From Falsiroseomonas bella (GTDB lineage: Bacteria; Pseudomonadota; Alphaproteobacteria; Acetobacterales; Acetobacteraceae), in the NCBI RefSeq assembly GCF_003173615.1, contig NZ_QGNA01000001.1, forward strand, positions 248,001 through 312,000: a DNA stretch of 64,000 nt. Reading direction: 5' to 3'. The position numbers and the translations under genes were made by a program. The notes below the pieces were generated by a model, which worked only from the letters and a program-made list of their open reading frames with translations, was not told where the DNA came from and did no database searches. How positions within the stretch are numbered: the stretch's first letter is position 1; each line of letters starts with the position of its first letter. Below are positions 36,168 to 45,566 of this stretch, in pieces.

Positions 36168-36554
36168 CTACAGCGCCCGCGCGCTGACATTCACGACGCG
36201 CCAGGCGGCCTCCGCACCGTCCGGCGCGCGCAGGGTCAGGATCTCACCGGGGCGGAAGGGGCCGGAGGCGTCCACGATGCGGTGCGGCGGCACGTCCGCC
36301 GCCGACCCCTCGCCCGCAAAGAAGCGCAGCACCCAGCCTTCCTCGTCATGGCCGACATCGCCGCCTTCCGGCGGCTGGCCGGGGACGATCCGCGTCGCCG
36401 GCCACGGATCAGGATCGTCGAACCAGGCCTGCAGGTCGGGCCGCCCATTCGCGTCGAGCACCACGGCGAATTCGACGTGCCCGGCCTGCTCCATGCGCTC
36501 GCCGGCATCCCAGGCCCGCGCGAGGGTCACCGTCACCAGTCGCCCGGACGCCAC
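36168..36554 (-). CDS. Hypothetical protein
   Basis: 128 residues. I chose the GTG at 36554 because GGAAAGGAG lies just before it. There is no signal peptide or membrane segment. The sequence is hydrophilic with many acidic residues and contains DDPDPWPATRIVPGQPPEGGDVGHDEEGWVLRF, and a C-terminal beta-like stretch AWRVVNVSARAL. I do not recognise a family. It lies 72 bp downstream of kup on the same strand and is tail-to-tail with the small membrane protein gene. Confidence 0.6.
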   Translation of the reverse strand: MASGRLVTVTLARAWDAGERMEQAGHVEFAVVLDANGRPDLQAWFDDPDPWPATRIVPGQPPEGGDVGHDEEGWVLRFFAGEGSAADVPPHRIVDASGPFRPGEILTLRAPDGAEAAWRVVNVSARAL

Positions 36555-36626
36555 ACCGCGCTCCTTTCCTGCCCAGCCCCACGGCCCGCACACCACCCGG
36601 CACAACGCAACCGACGCTGCCGCGGT

Positions 36627-38507
36627 TCAGATCGCCACGCGCACCCCGAGTTCCACGACGCGATCCGACGGGATGCGGAAGAACTCCGTGGCGGAGAGGG
36701 AGTTGCGGCTGAGGGTGGTGAAGATCCACTGCCGCCAGCGCGACATCTTTGGCACCGCCGCCGCCACCACCGTCTCCCGGCCCAGGAAATAGCTGGCCTG
36801 CATCGCTTCAAAGGGTATGCCGAATTCCTGCAGCGACTCCAGCTCCTTCGGGATGTTCGGGCTTTCCTGGAAGCCGTAGCGCAGGATGACGCGATGAATG
36901 CCGGGTGCGAGTTCCGTCACCTCCCGCCGCGCCGCCGTCCCGACGCGGGGTATGTCGTCGTTCACCACGGTGACGAACAGAACCCGTTCATGCAGCACCT
37001 TGTTGTGCTTCAGGTTGTGCAGCAGGGCGCCGGGCACGAAATCCGCCTGCCCCGTCATGAACACCGCGATGCCGGGAACGCGCACGGTGCGGCTCTGCGG
37101 CAGGCGGGCGATGAAGGACTTGAGCGGCAGGCTGTCCTGCCGGAACCGGGCGAAGAGCAGCTCGCGTCCCTGCTTCCAGGTCAGCATCAGGAAAAACAGC
37201 ACCAGGCCAAGCAGCAGCGGCACGTAGCCGCCTTGCGGGATCTTGAGCGCGGTCGAGATGAAGAAGGCCGCATCGAGCATCCAGAGCGGCCCGAAGACAC
37301 CGATCACCGCAAGCCACGGCCAGCGGAAGGCCCTGCGGAAGACAAGGATCGCCAGGCAGGAGGTGCAGAGGAAGGTGCCCGTCACCGCAAGCCCATAAGC
37401 AGCGGCCAGCGCCGAGCTGTTCTTGAACTCGAGCACCAGGATGACGACGCCGATCAGCAGCATCGTGTTCACCTGGGGCATGTAGATCTGGCCCTGCTCC
37501 GTCTCGCTGGTGTGGACCACCTGCAGCCTCGGCAGGAAGCCGAGCTGGACGCATTGGCGCGCTATCGAATAGGCGCCGGAGATCATCGCCTGACTGGCGA
37601 TGACGGTCGCCGCGGTGGCCAGGATCACCAGCGGCAGGCGGAACCATTCGGGCGCGAGCAGGAAGAAGGGGTTCTCGATCGCGTCGGGCGTCGAGAGGAT
37701 GAGTGCGCCCTGGCCGAAGTAATTGAGCGCGAGCGCGGGCAGGACGAAGCCGATCCAGGCGACGCGGATCGGCTTGCGGCCGAAATGTCCCATGTCGGCA
37801 TAGAGGGCCTCGGCCCCCGTCACGGCCAGCACCACCGCGCCGAAGGCGATGAAGGCCGCGAGCTTGTAGTGGATGCAGAAGGCGATGGCATAATGCGGCG
37901 ACAGTGCGACCAGCACGCCGGGCTGCTGCACGACCTCGATCAGCCCGAGCAGGCCGAGGACGCCGAACCAGACGGCGCAGATCGGCCCGAACACCAGGCC
38001 CATGCTGCTGGTCCCCTTCCACTGGACCAGGAACAGGGCGAGCAGGATGCCGAGCGCGATCGGGATCACCGAAGTCTCGAAGGCCGGCGAGATGACCTTC
38101 AGACCTTCGACCGCGGACAGCACGGAGATGGCCGGCGTGATGATCCCGTCGCCGAAGAACAGCGCGGCGCCGGTGATGCCGATCAGCGCGAGCAGCCAGC
38201 GGCCGCGATCGGAGTGCGCATGGCGCTGCGCAAGCGCCATCAGCGCGAGGATGCCGCCCTCGCCCTTGTTGTCCGCGCGCAGGATGAACAGGACGTACTT
38301 GATCGTGACCGTGAGAATCAGCGACCAGAAGATGAGGCTGAGAAGCCCCAGGACTTCCCATCGCTCGACGCCATCATCCGCGAAGTGCGCGAGGGACTCG
38401 CGCAGGGCGTAGAGCGGGCTCGTCCCGATGTCGCCGTAGACGACGCCGAGGACGCCGATGAGGCCGGCCGTCGAAAGCGGGCGGTCGGCCGGGGAAGGGT
38501 GGCTCAA
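36627..38507 (-). CDS. kup: Low-affinity potassium transporter Kup
   Basis: 626 residues with about 12 membrane helices and a cytosolic C-terminal part of about 150 residues. The Kup signature [23 protein letters not shown] is at the N-terminus, and [20 protein letters not shown] and [26 protein letters not shown] are family-specific. It imports potassium together with protons. Starts 85 bp after the stop of aapP; the spacer has a hairpin (38548-38584) that would end the aap transcript and leave kup with its own promoter. The hypothetical gene at 36168 may be cotranscribed. Confidence 0.96.
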   Translation of the reverse strand: MSHPSPADRPLSTAGLIGVLGVVYGDIGTSPLYALRESLAHFADDGVERWEVLGLLSLIFWSLILTVTIKYVLFILRADNKGEGGILALMALAQRHAHSDRGRWLLALIGITGAALFFGDGIITPAISVLSAVEGLKVISPAFETSVIPIALGILLALFLVQWKGTSSMGLVFGPICAVWFGVLGLLGLIEVVQQPGVLVALSPHYAIAFCIHYKLAAFIAFGAVVLAVTGAEALYADMGHFGRKPIRVAWIGFVLPALALNYFGQGALILSTPDAIENPFFLLAPEWFRLPLVILATAATVIASQAMISGAYSIARQCVQLGFLPRLQVVHTSETEQGQIYMPQVNTMLLIGVVILVLEFKNSSALAAAYGLAVTGTFLCTSCLAILVFRRAFRWPWLAVIGVFGPLWMLDAAFFISTALKIPQGGYVPLLLGLVLFFLMLTWKQGRELLFARFRQDSLPLKSFIARLPQSRTVRVPGIAVFMTGQADFVPGALLHNLKHNKVLHERVLFVTVVNDDIPRVGTAARREVTELAPGIHRVILRYGFQESPNIPKELESLQEFGIPFEAMQASYFLGRETVVAAAVPKMSRWRQWIFTTLSRNSLSATEFFRIPSDRVVELGVRVAI

Positions 38508-38547
38508 GATCGCGCTCCGGTGGCGGAACGCCGCTACGCATAGAACC

Positions 38548-38584
38548 GCCCGCGGCAGCGGCGCAAGCGCCGCCTGCCACGGGC
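38548..38584 (-). terminator. Hairpin terminator after aapP
   Basis: Long interrupted stem GCCCG-c-GGCAG-CGGCG around CAAG, pairing with CGCCG-c-CTGCC-a-CGGGC, located 9-45 bases past the aapP stop on the minus strand. There is no U-run, so termination may need help, but the stem is strong and well placed between two unrelated units. Confidence 0.5.
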
Positions 38585-38592
38585 GATCCCGC

Positions 38593-39384
<792 letters not shown>

Positions 39385-39424
39385 ACGCGGAAACCCCCTT
39401 GTTCTTCCCTGTCCGGCCGCGCGC

Positions 39425-40570
39425 TCAGCGGCGCCTGTGCCGGTTCAGGTCCCGTTCCAGATCCTGGCTGTATCTGCTCATCGCGAAGCAGAACACCAGG
39501 TAGATGACGCCGACAGTGATGTACACCTCGATGCCGAAGCCCTGCCAGGCGGGCTCCACGATCGCGGTCTTGCCCGCCGTCAGCAGGTCGAAGATGCCGA
39601 TGATCAGCACCAGCGAGGTGTCCTTGAAGAAGCCGATGAAGGTGTTGACCAGCGGCGGGATCACCATGCGCAGCGCCTGCGGCAGGATGATCAGCCCGGT
39701 CTTCTGCCAGTAGCTGAGGCCGAGCGCGTCCGCCGCCTCGTACTGGCCGCGCGACAGCGCCTGCAGGCCGCCGCGCACCACCTCCGCCAGGTAGGCGCCG
39801 GCGAAAAGCGTGATCGCCACCTGCGCCCGCAGCAGCTTGTCGATGTTCATGCCTTCCGGCAGGAAGAGCGGGAACATCACGCTCGCCATGAACAGCAGCG
39901 AGATCAGCGGCACGCCGCGGATCAGCTCCACGTACAGCACGCAGAGCATCTTGATCGCCGGCAGCTTCGACCGCCGGCCGAGCGCCACGAGGATCGCCAG
40001 CGGGAAAGCGAAGGCGAGGCCGAAGGTGGAAAGGATCAGCGTGATCGGCAGCCCGCCCCAGCGCTCCTGCGGCACATAGGAAAGCCCGAACACGCCGCCC
40101 CACATCAGCACGCCGATCAGCGTCAGCGTCACCGCCCAGATCGGCACCAGCGTCCAGTTCCAGAAGCGCCGCATCGCGGAGACGACGTAGAGACCGACGA
40201 AGAGCAGGCAGACCAGCGCGGGGCGCCAGTGCTCCTCGAAGGGGTAGGTGCCGAACAGGATGAAGCGGTGCTTCTCCGTGATCACCGCCCAGCAGGCGCC
40301 GATGCCCTTGATCTCGCGGCAGGCCTGGGTCTGCGCCTGGCCGTTGACGACCGGCACCTCCCAGATGGCGTTCAGGAAGGCCCATTCGACGAAGCCGATG
40401 GTCCAGCGCACGATCAGATAGGCGAGCGCCAGCGTGACGGCGGTGGACCACCAGCTGCCGAACAGGTTCTGCCGCGCCCAGGCGACGGCGCCCGTGGTGC
40501 GCACGGGGGCCGTGCGGGACGGTGCCTCGGGCACGCCGGATACGGCTGTGTTGAGCGTGATCTCGGACAT
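39425..40570 (-). CDS. aapM: General L-amino acid ABC transporter permease AapM
   Basis: 381 residues, longer than single-domain amino acid permeases, as usual for AapM. The binding-protein-dependent transport motif is in [25 protein letters not shown], with an N-terminal helix bundle and a loop with two cysteines ([12 protein letters not shown]) in between. It pairs with AapQ in the membrane. Lies 166 bp after aapQ; that gap carries hairpins. Confidence 0.94.
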   Translation of the reverse strand: MSEITLNTAVSGVPEAPSRTAPVRTTGAVAWARQNLFGSWWSTAVTLALAYLIVRWTIGFVEWAFLNAIWEVPVVNGQAQTQACREIKGIGACWAVITEKHRFILFGTYPFEEHWRPALVCLLFVGLYVVSAMRRFWNWTLVPIWAVTLTLIGVLMWGGVFGLSYVPQERWGGLPITLILSTFGLAFAFPLAILVALGRRSKLPAIKMLCVLYVELIRGVPLISLLFMASVMFPLFLPEGMNIDKLLRAQVAITLFAGAYLAEVVRGGLQALSRGQYEAADALGLSYWQKTGLIILPQALRMVIPPLVNTFIGFFKDTSLVLIIGIFDLLTAGKTAIVEPAWQGFGIEVYITVGVIYLVFCFAMSRYSQDLERDLNRHRRR

Positions 40571-40592
40571 TATCGGGGGCCCTCAAGCGCGT

Positions 40593-40669
40593 CGTGCCGA
40601 AGGCACGCCTCCGGCGTGACGCGCGGCCTCCGGCCGCTTGGCTTGCGCGCCTCAGACATGGCGCGCAAG
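40593..40669. repeat. Hairpins between aapQ and aapM
   Basis: Two perfect inverted repeats: CGTGCC-GAA-GGCACG (40593-40607), and CTTGCGCGCC with GGCGCGCAAG around an 8-base loop (40642-40669). They fill the unusually long intercistronic gap inside the aap operon. Likely RNA structures that tune the relative amounts of aapQ and aapM, or REP-like elements. Confidence 0.5.
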
Positions 40670-40736
40670 ACGACGGCGTGGCTCGCGGCGCGGGCCCGAT
40701 GCGCGGGCCGGTTCAGGGTGTGGTCACGCATGGCGC

Positions 40737-41939
40737 TCACCGTTCCACCAACGCGATCTTCGCGTTGTACCAGTTCATGAACAGGCTGATGCTCAGGCTG
40801 ATCGTCAGATAGACCAGCATGATGATCGCGATGCCCTCGATCGCCTGGCCGGTCTGGTTCAGCGTGGTGTTCGCGATGCTGACGATGTCCTGGTAGCCGA
40901 TCGCAACCGCGAGCGAGCTGTTCTTCGTCAGGTTCAGGTACTGGCTGGTCATGGGCGGCACGATCACGCGCAGCGCCTGGGGCAGCACGATCTTGCGCAG
41001 CACCTCGGTGCGCCTGAGGCCCAGCGCCTCGGCGGCCTCCCACTGGCCCTGGTTCACCGCCTGGATGCCGGCGCGCACGATCTCGGCGATGAAGCCGGCG
41101 GTGTAGGTGACCAGGCCGATCAGCAGCGCGAAGAACTCGGGGCTGACGGTCAGGCCGCCCCGGAAGTTGAAGCCGCGCAGCTCCGGGATGTCGGGCGTGA
41201 AGGGCGCGCCGAAGGCCGCCCAGACCGCGAGCGGGAAGCCAAGGATCAGGGCAAGGCCGGCCGGCCAGACCTTGCGCGGCTGGCCGTCGGCATACTGCTT
41301 CGCGCGCGCAACGCGGGCATAGAGCCAGGTCAGCACGATGCCCACCACCATCACCAGCAGCGTCCACCAATGCGCGCTGGTCCACTCGATGAAGGGCAGC
41401 TTCATGCCGCGGTTGGAGAGGAAGACCCCATCGATCGGGTTCAGCGCCTGGCGCGGCCCGGGCAGGCCCTGCAGGATGGTGTACCAGAACAGCAGCTGCA
41501 GCAGCAGCGGCAGGTCGCGGATCACCTCGACATAGACCGCCGCCAGCTTCGACAGCAGCCAGTTGTTCGACAGCCGCGCGATGCCCACGACCGTGCCCAG
41601 CAGGGTCGCCAGGATGACGCCGATCACCGCGACCTTCAGCGTGTTCAGCACGCCGACGGTCAGCGCCCGCAGATAGGTGTTGGAGGGATCGTAGGGGATC
41701 AGGCTCTCGCCGATCGGCAGGCCGGCCTCGCGGCTGAGGAAGCCGAAGCCCGTGGCGATGCGCCGGACCTCCAGGTTGTGGACCGTGTTCGACCACAACC
41801 AGTAGACGACGCTGACCACGATGCCCACGACGAGCACCTGCCAGACGATTCCGCGCACCCGCTCGTCGCCCCAGGACAGCCGAAGCGGTCGTTTCGGCGG
41901 GCCGGGGGAGGCGAAGCGGGGATCTGTGGATGCGGACAT
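40737..41939 (-). CDS. aapQ: General L-amino acid ABC transporter permease AapQ
   Basis: 400 residues. Large Aap-type permease with about 8 helices; the EAA loop is WEAAEALGLRRTEVLRKIVLPQALR, and PPMTSQYLNLTKNSSLAVAIGYQD is a family hallmark. I chose the ATG at 41939, preceded by GGGACGGAG; an upstream start at 41978 lacks such a site and the extra residues look non-native. 144 bp separate it from aapJ, with a hairpin in the gap. Confidence 0.94.
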   Translation of the reverse strand: MSASTDPRFASPGPPKRPLRLSWGDERVRGIVWQVLVVGIVVSVVYWLWSNTVHNLEVRRIATGFGFLSREAGLPIGESLIPYDPSNTYLRALTVGVLNTLKVAVIGVILATLLGTVVGIARLSNNWLLSKLAAVYVEVIRDLPLLLQLLFWYTILQGLPGPRQALNPIDGVFLSNRGMKLPFIEWTSAHWWTLLVMVVGIVLTWLYARVARAKQYADGQPRKVWPAGLALILGFPLAVWAAFGAPFTPDIPELRGFNFRGGLTVSPEFFALLIGLVTYTAGFIAEIVRAGIQAVNQGQWEAAEALGLRRTEVLRKIVLPQALRVIVPPMTSQYLNLTKNSSLAVAIGYQDIVSIANTTLNQTGQAIEGIAIIMLVYLTISLSISLFMNWYNAKIALVER

Positions 41940-42048
41940 GGTCTCCGTCCCTTGGCGGCCTGCGGCCCGCCCGGTCACGCGGCCGGCTGCGGTGGATGAT
42001 CCATCGCGGCCGGCCGGTTCATCAATGCAAATCCGTCACAGCAAGAAG

Positions 42049-42074
42049 GGGGCCAGCCGGCATCGCCCGGCCCC
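42049..42074 (-). terminator. Attenuator-like hairpin between aapJ and aapQ
   Basis: Read on the minus strand: GGGGCC, then a small GGC-GAT-GCC hairpin, then GGCCCC, followed by CTTCTTGC. It lies just after the aapJ stop. Such hairpins commonly let the binding protein be made in excess over the permeases; this is inferred. Confidence 0.5.
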
Positions 42075-42083
42075 GGCTCCCAT

Positions 42084-43127
42084 TCACCGGAAGGGCGGCG
42101 AATACTGCAGCCCGCCCCGGTTCCACAGCGCGTTGGGGCCGCGCTGCAGGCCGATCGGGCCGAGGTTGCGCTCGAAGAGCTCGCCGTAATTGCCCAGCGT
42201 GGCGACGATGTTCACCATGAAGGCATTGTCCACGCCGAGCATGCGGCCGAGATCGCCGGTGCGGCCCGTCAGACGCTGTGCGTCCGGGCGGGTGTCGCCT
42301 TGCGCCGCCTGGCGCACGTTGCCGGCATTGATGCCGAGTTCCTCGGCGGTCAGCAGGCCGTTGTGGATCCAGCGCACCAGGTCCGCGAAGGCCTGGTCGC
42401 CGTGCCGCACCAGCGGCCCGAGCGGCTCCTTGGAGATCACGTCGGGCAGGATCGTGTGCTCGGCCGGGCGCGGCTGGGCGGAGCGCGTGGCGGCGAGGCC
42501 GGAAACGTCGGTGGTGTAGGCGTCGCAGCGGCCGGCGACATAGGCCTGCACCACTTCCTCCAGCCGCTCGATCACGACGGGCGTGAAGTTGATCCGGTTG
42601 CTGCGGGCCCAATCGGTCAGGTTCTGCTCCGTCGTGGTGCCGGGCTGCACGCAGATCGTGGCGCCATCCAGCTCGCGCGCGGTCTTCACGCCGGTCGAGG
42701 TCTTCACCATGAAGCCCTGGCCGTCATAGAAGTTGATGCCGGTGAAGTCGAAGCCCAGCGAGGTGTCGCGCGACAGGGTCCAGGTCGTGTTGCGCGCCAG
42801 CATGTCCACTTCGCCCGACTGCAGCGCCGTGAAGCGGTTCTGCGCCGTGGTCGGCACGTAGCGGACCTTGCTCGGGTCGTTCCACAGCGCGATGGCGACG
42901 GCGCGGCAGTAGTCCACGTCGAAGCCGCGCCACACGCCCTGGCTGTCGGGCTGGGCGAAGCCGGCGAGGCCGGTGTTGACGCCGCAGATCAGCGTGCCGC
43001 GCTGGCGGATCGTATCGAGGGTCGGGCCGCTCACCGCGGGCTGCTGCGCGAGGACCGGCAGCGTGACAGTGGCCGCAAGGGCAAATCCGCCGACAGCGCG
43101 CGTCATGGCGAGGCGCAAGGCCTTCAT
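42084..43127 (-). CDS. aapJ: General L-amino acid ABC transporter periplasmic binding protein
   Basis: 347 residues with a signal peptide ending VLAQ. Family 3 binding protein with RQRGTLICGVNTGLAGFAQPDSQGVWRGFDVDYCRA and NRFTALQSGEVDMLARNTTWTLSRD, both diagnostic for AapJ/BztA. I chose the ATG at 43127 (MKALRL), 9 bases after GGAG; an ATG at 43133 is only 3 bases from it. The leader upstream contains a hairpin at 43153-43170. Divergent from the ornithine-cyclodeaminase-like gene. Confidence 0.95.
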   Translation of the reverse strand: MKALRLAMTRAVGGFALAATVTLPVLAQQPAVSGPTLDTIRQRGTLICGVNTGLAGFAQPDSQGVWRGFDVDYCRAVAIALWNDPSKVRYVPTTAQNRFTALQSGEVDMLARNTTWTLSRDTSLGFDFTGINFYDGQGFMVKTSTGVKTARELDGATICVQPGTTTEQNLTDWARSNRINFTPVVIERLEEVVQAYVAGRCDAYTTDVSGLAATRSAQPRPAEHTILPDVISKEPLGPLVRHGDQAFADLVRWIHNGLLTAEELGINAGNVRQAAQGDTRPDAQRLTGRTGDLGRMLGVDNAFMVNIVATLGNYGELFERNLGPIGLQRGPNALWNRGGLQYSPPFR

Positions 43128-43152
43128 GTGCATCTTCTCCAAACGTTTTTCC

Positions 43153-43170
43153 GGCCCGCGAGAGCGGGCC
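43153..43170 (-). promoter_or_regulatory. Hairpin in the aapJ leader
   Basis: Perfect 7-bp stem GGCCCGC-GAGA-GCGGGCC, ending 26 bases before the aapJ ATG and about 12 bases before its Shine-Dalgarno. On the minus strand it is followed by GGAAAAACG, not by T, so it is not a terminator for aapJ. It could protect the 5' end or modulate ribosome access. Confidence 0.4.
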
Positions 43171-43340
43171 GCCCTTGTTCCCCTGCCTGACCTGCGACAC
43201 TGCGCCAGCCCCGCAAAGGGATCAATGGAGGTATTCTTTCGGGGCGGGGGAGGCCCGCCGTCAACTCCGCCCGCGCCCCGGGCTCTTCACGGAAGGGTGG
43301 CGGGATGCAAGACCGCTCCCGGCCGCGAGGGAGGTCCGAC

Positions 43341-44282
43341 ATGCGCCGGATGGGTGCCGAGGAGTTGCGCCGGGCCCTGCCCTGGCCGGCGCTGGAAGCC
43401 GCGCTGGAGCGGATCTTCCGCGAGGGCTGCGCCGCCCCGCTGCGGCATCGCCACGCCCTGCCGCAGGCCGAAGGCCCGGAAGGCACGCTGCTGCTGATGC
43501 CGGCCTGGGAGCTGCCCGGCCATCCCGGACGACGCCATACCGGCGTGAAGATCGTGCATGTGCTGCCCGGAAACGGGGCACGCGGCCTGCCGGCCGTGCA
43601 TGCCTCCTACCTGCTGTCGGACGCGGACACCGGTGTGCCGGTCGCCATGCTGGATGGCGGGGAGTTGACCGACCGCCGCACCGCCGCGGCGAGCACGCTC
43701 GCCGGGCGATTCCTGGCGCGGCCCGACAGCCGGCGGCTGCTGGTGATCGGCGCGGGGAAGGTCGCCGGGGCGCTGGCCGAGGCCTGGTGCGCCCGCTTCC
43801 CGATCGAGGAAGTCGCCATCTGGGCGCGCAACCCGGCGCGCGCGGCGGAACTCGCCGCGCGACTCGCCGCGCATGGCGTGCCGGCACGGCCCGCAGCCTC
43901 GGCCGATCCGCGCGGGTTCGACATCGTCTCCGTCGCCACGCTTGCCGAAGAGCCGCTGGTGCGGGGGGCGGAGGTCTCGCCCGGGACGCATGTGGACCTG
44001 GTCGGCGCCTATCGCCCGACGATGCGCGAGAGCGACGGCGCGCTGCTCGCCCGCGCGACGCTGGTGGTGGACACGCGCGCCGGCGCGCTCGCGGAGGCCG
44101 GAGACCTGGTTCAGGCGATCGCGGAGGGCGCGATCACCGAGGCCGCCGTCGCCGCGGATCTCGCGGAACTCTGCCGCGGCGCGCATCCGGGCCGGACGCG
44201 CGCCGAGGAGATCACGGTGTTCAAGTCCGTCGGCTGGGCCGGCGAGGATCTCGCCGCGGCGGTGCTGGCCGCCGCGGGCTGA
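43341..44282 (+). CDS. Ornithine cyclodeaminase/mu-crystallin family protein
   Basis: 313 residues. NAD(P)-binding loop LLVIGAGKVAGALAEAW, GVKIVHVLPGN, GELTDRRTAAASTLAGRFLA and EITVFKSVGWAGEDLAAA are family signatures. Members are ornithine cyclodeaminases, pyrroline-2-carboxylate reductases or similar imine reductases. GGGAGG precedes the ATG at 43341; an in-frame ATG at 43305 has no such site. Divergent from the aap amino acid uptake genes with 213 bp between, which suits a role in amino acid breakdown. Ends flush against the stop of the convergent cytochrome b561 gene. Confidence 0.9.
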   Translation: MRRMGAEELRRALPWPALEAALERIFREGCAAPLRHRHALPQAEGPEGTLLLMPAWELPGHPGRRHTGVKIVHVLPGNGARGLPAVHASYLLSDADTGVPVAMLDGGELTDRRTAAASTLAGRFLARPDSRRLLVIGAGKVAGALAEAWCARFPIEEVAIWARNPARAAELAARLAAHGVPARPAASADPRGFDIVSVATLAEEPLVRGAEVSPGTHVDLVGAYRPTMRESDGALLARATLVVDTRAGALAEAGDLVQAIAEGAITEAAVAADLAELCRGAHPGRTRAEEITVFKSVGWAGEDLAAAVLAAAG

Positions 44283-44804
44283 TCAGCGGGCGCCGCCCGG
44301 CATCATGTGGCGCAGCACGCCGTCGCGGCGAACGAGGGCGTGCCACAGCGTCGCCGCCACATGCAGCGCCACCGCGCCCAGCATGAGGTTCGAGAGCACC
44401 TCGTGCACCTCCTCGAACACGCCGTGCAGGCTGCGGTCGGGCATCAGGTTCGGCACGGAGAACAGGCCGAAGACCTGCAGAGGCGCGCGGCCGGTCACGG
44501 CGATCGCCAGCCCGCTCAGCGGGACGGCCAGCATCAGCAGATAGAGCAGGCCATGCGCCGCCGCCGCCAGGCGACGTTCCCATTCGGGGCCGGCCGTCGC
44601 CGGGGCGCCGCCGAGCAGGCGGGCCAGCAGTCGCGGCAGCAGCAAGGCGGCGACGCCGAGGCCGAGCAGGACATGCGCCGCCTGCGGCCCGGCGCGCTCG
44701 GCGCGTGGGAACTCCTCCAGCAACTGCCCGATCAGCCAGGCGCCGCCAATCGCCAGCGCCATGGTCCAGTGCAACAGGATGCTCGACATCGCATAGCGGC
44801 GCAT
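44283..44804 (-). CDS. Cytochrome b561 family protein
   Basis: 173 residues with four membrane helices. Histidines placed for two b hemes are seen in SSILLHWTMAL, GPQAAHVLLGLG, FEEVHEVLSN and GAVALHVAATLWHAL. It passes electrons in the inner membrane, from quinol or to superoxide in the CybB/YodB group. ATG at 44804; an in-frame GTG sits 6 bases upstream. 99 bp after the histidine-kinase-like gene. Confidence 0.9.
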   Translation of the reverse strand: MRRYAMSSILLHWTMALAIGGAWLIGQLLEEFPRAERAGPQAAHVLLGLGVAALLLPRLLARLLGGAPATAGPEWERRLAAAAHGLLYLLMLAVPLSGLAIAVTGRAPLQVFGLFSVPNLMPDRSLHGVFEEVHEVLSNLMLGAVALHVAATLWHALVRRDGVLRHMMPGGAR

Positions 44805-44903
44805 GGCCACGTCCCCGTCTCGTCAGGCCGGCGACGGGAACATTGCACCACCCGCGCCGCCAATCCTTGACGCAACGCAAGCCGCGGCGGATCGCGCAGC
44901 AGG

Positions 44904-45551
44904 CTAGGGCGCGCGCGGCCAGACCAGGGCGATGCCGCCCGGCGCCCGCTCCAACCGCCCACCCGTGGCGCCGGCCGCCTCGGCCAGCAGCGCCGCGACC
45001 TCGCCGGCCGGCTCGGCGCCCGGCGGCAGGCGGAGGACGAGGGCGACCTCCTCCGTCCCGGCGCGGCGCTCGCCGCGCGCCGCGATGCGCGATCCGGCCG
45101 GCATCACCCGGGCCGCGTGCTGCACCAGGCGCAGCAGGGCGAGGTCGAGGCGGGCGCGGTCCAGCCGGATTGCGGGCAGGGATTCGCCGCCCTCCGCCTC
45201 TACGTCGAAGCCGTAGCGCCCGCCCAGCGCGACGCGCAGCAGCGGCAGCGCCTGCTGCAGCACCGCGGTCGGCGATGCCAGGGCCGGCTCCTCCGCCTCC
45301 CGCCGCGCCGCGTCGAGATAGCCGCGCACCGTGGCGTCCAGCCGCCGCGCCGCCTCCAACGCACGGTCGAGCTGCCGGCGCGGCGCGCCCTCCGCGGCGC
45401 TGCGGCCCAGCATCTCCAGGTTGGAGGCCAGCACCATCATGGCGTTGTTGACCTCATGCTGCACGGCCGGCGCGGCCCTGCGCAGGCTGTCATGCCGCAA
45501 CGGAACCAGATCGTTGCCCTGCCGCGGTGCCGCGCGAGTCTCGTCGTCCAA
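44904..45551 (-). CDS. Degenerate histidine-kinase-like protein
   Basis: 215 residues. Residues about 28-80 form a phosphoacceptor-type helix hairpin with VQHEVNNAMMVLASNLEML, His32 in an H-E-x-N-N motif as in HisKA. The rest looks like a decayed ATPase domain: DLALLRLVQHAARVMPAGSRI occupies the N-box, but His145 replaces the asparagine, and no DxGxG box is seen. There is no sensor domain or membrane segment. It may be a phosphotransfer or dimerisation partner instead of a kinase, like ChpT-type proteins of alphaproteobacteria. It follows the penicillin-binding-protein gene by 15 bp. Confidence 0.72.
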   Translation of the reverse strand: MDDETRAAPRQGNDLVPLRHDSLRRAAPAVQHEVNNAMMVLASNLEMLGRSAAEGAPRRQLDRALEAARRLDATVRGYLDAARREAEEPALASPTAVLQQALPLLRVALGGRYGFDVEAEGGESLPAIRLDRARLDLALLRLVQHAARVMPAGSRIAARGERRAGTEEVALVLRLPPGAEPAGEVAALLAEAAGATGGRLERAPGGIALVWPRAP

Positions 45552-45566
45552 GCCGTTCCTCTCCCC

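Noticed and set aside
36282-38543. 753-codon open frame on the plus strand
   Set aside because: Antisense to kup, low-complexity Arg/His/Glu composition, no start signal.
40619-40680. Possible tRNA-like stem-loops
   Set aside because: Only two simple hairpins; no cloverleaf, T-loop GTTCRA or CCA end.
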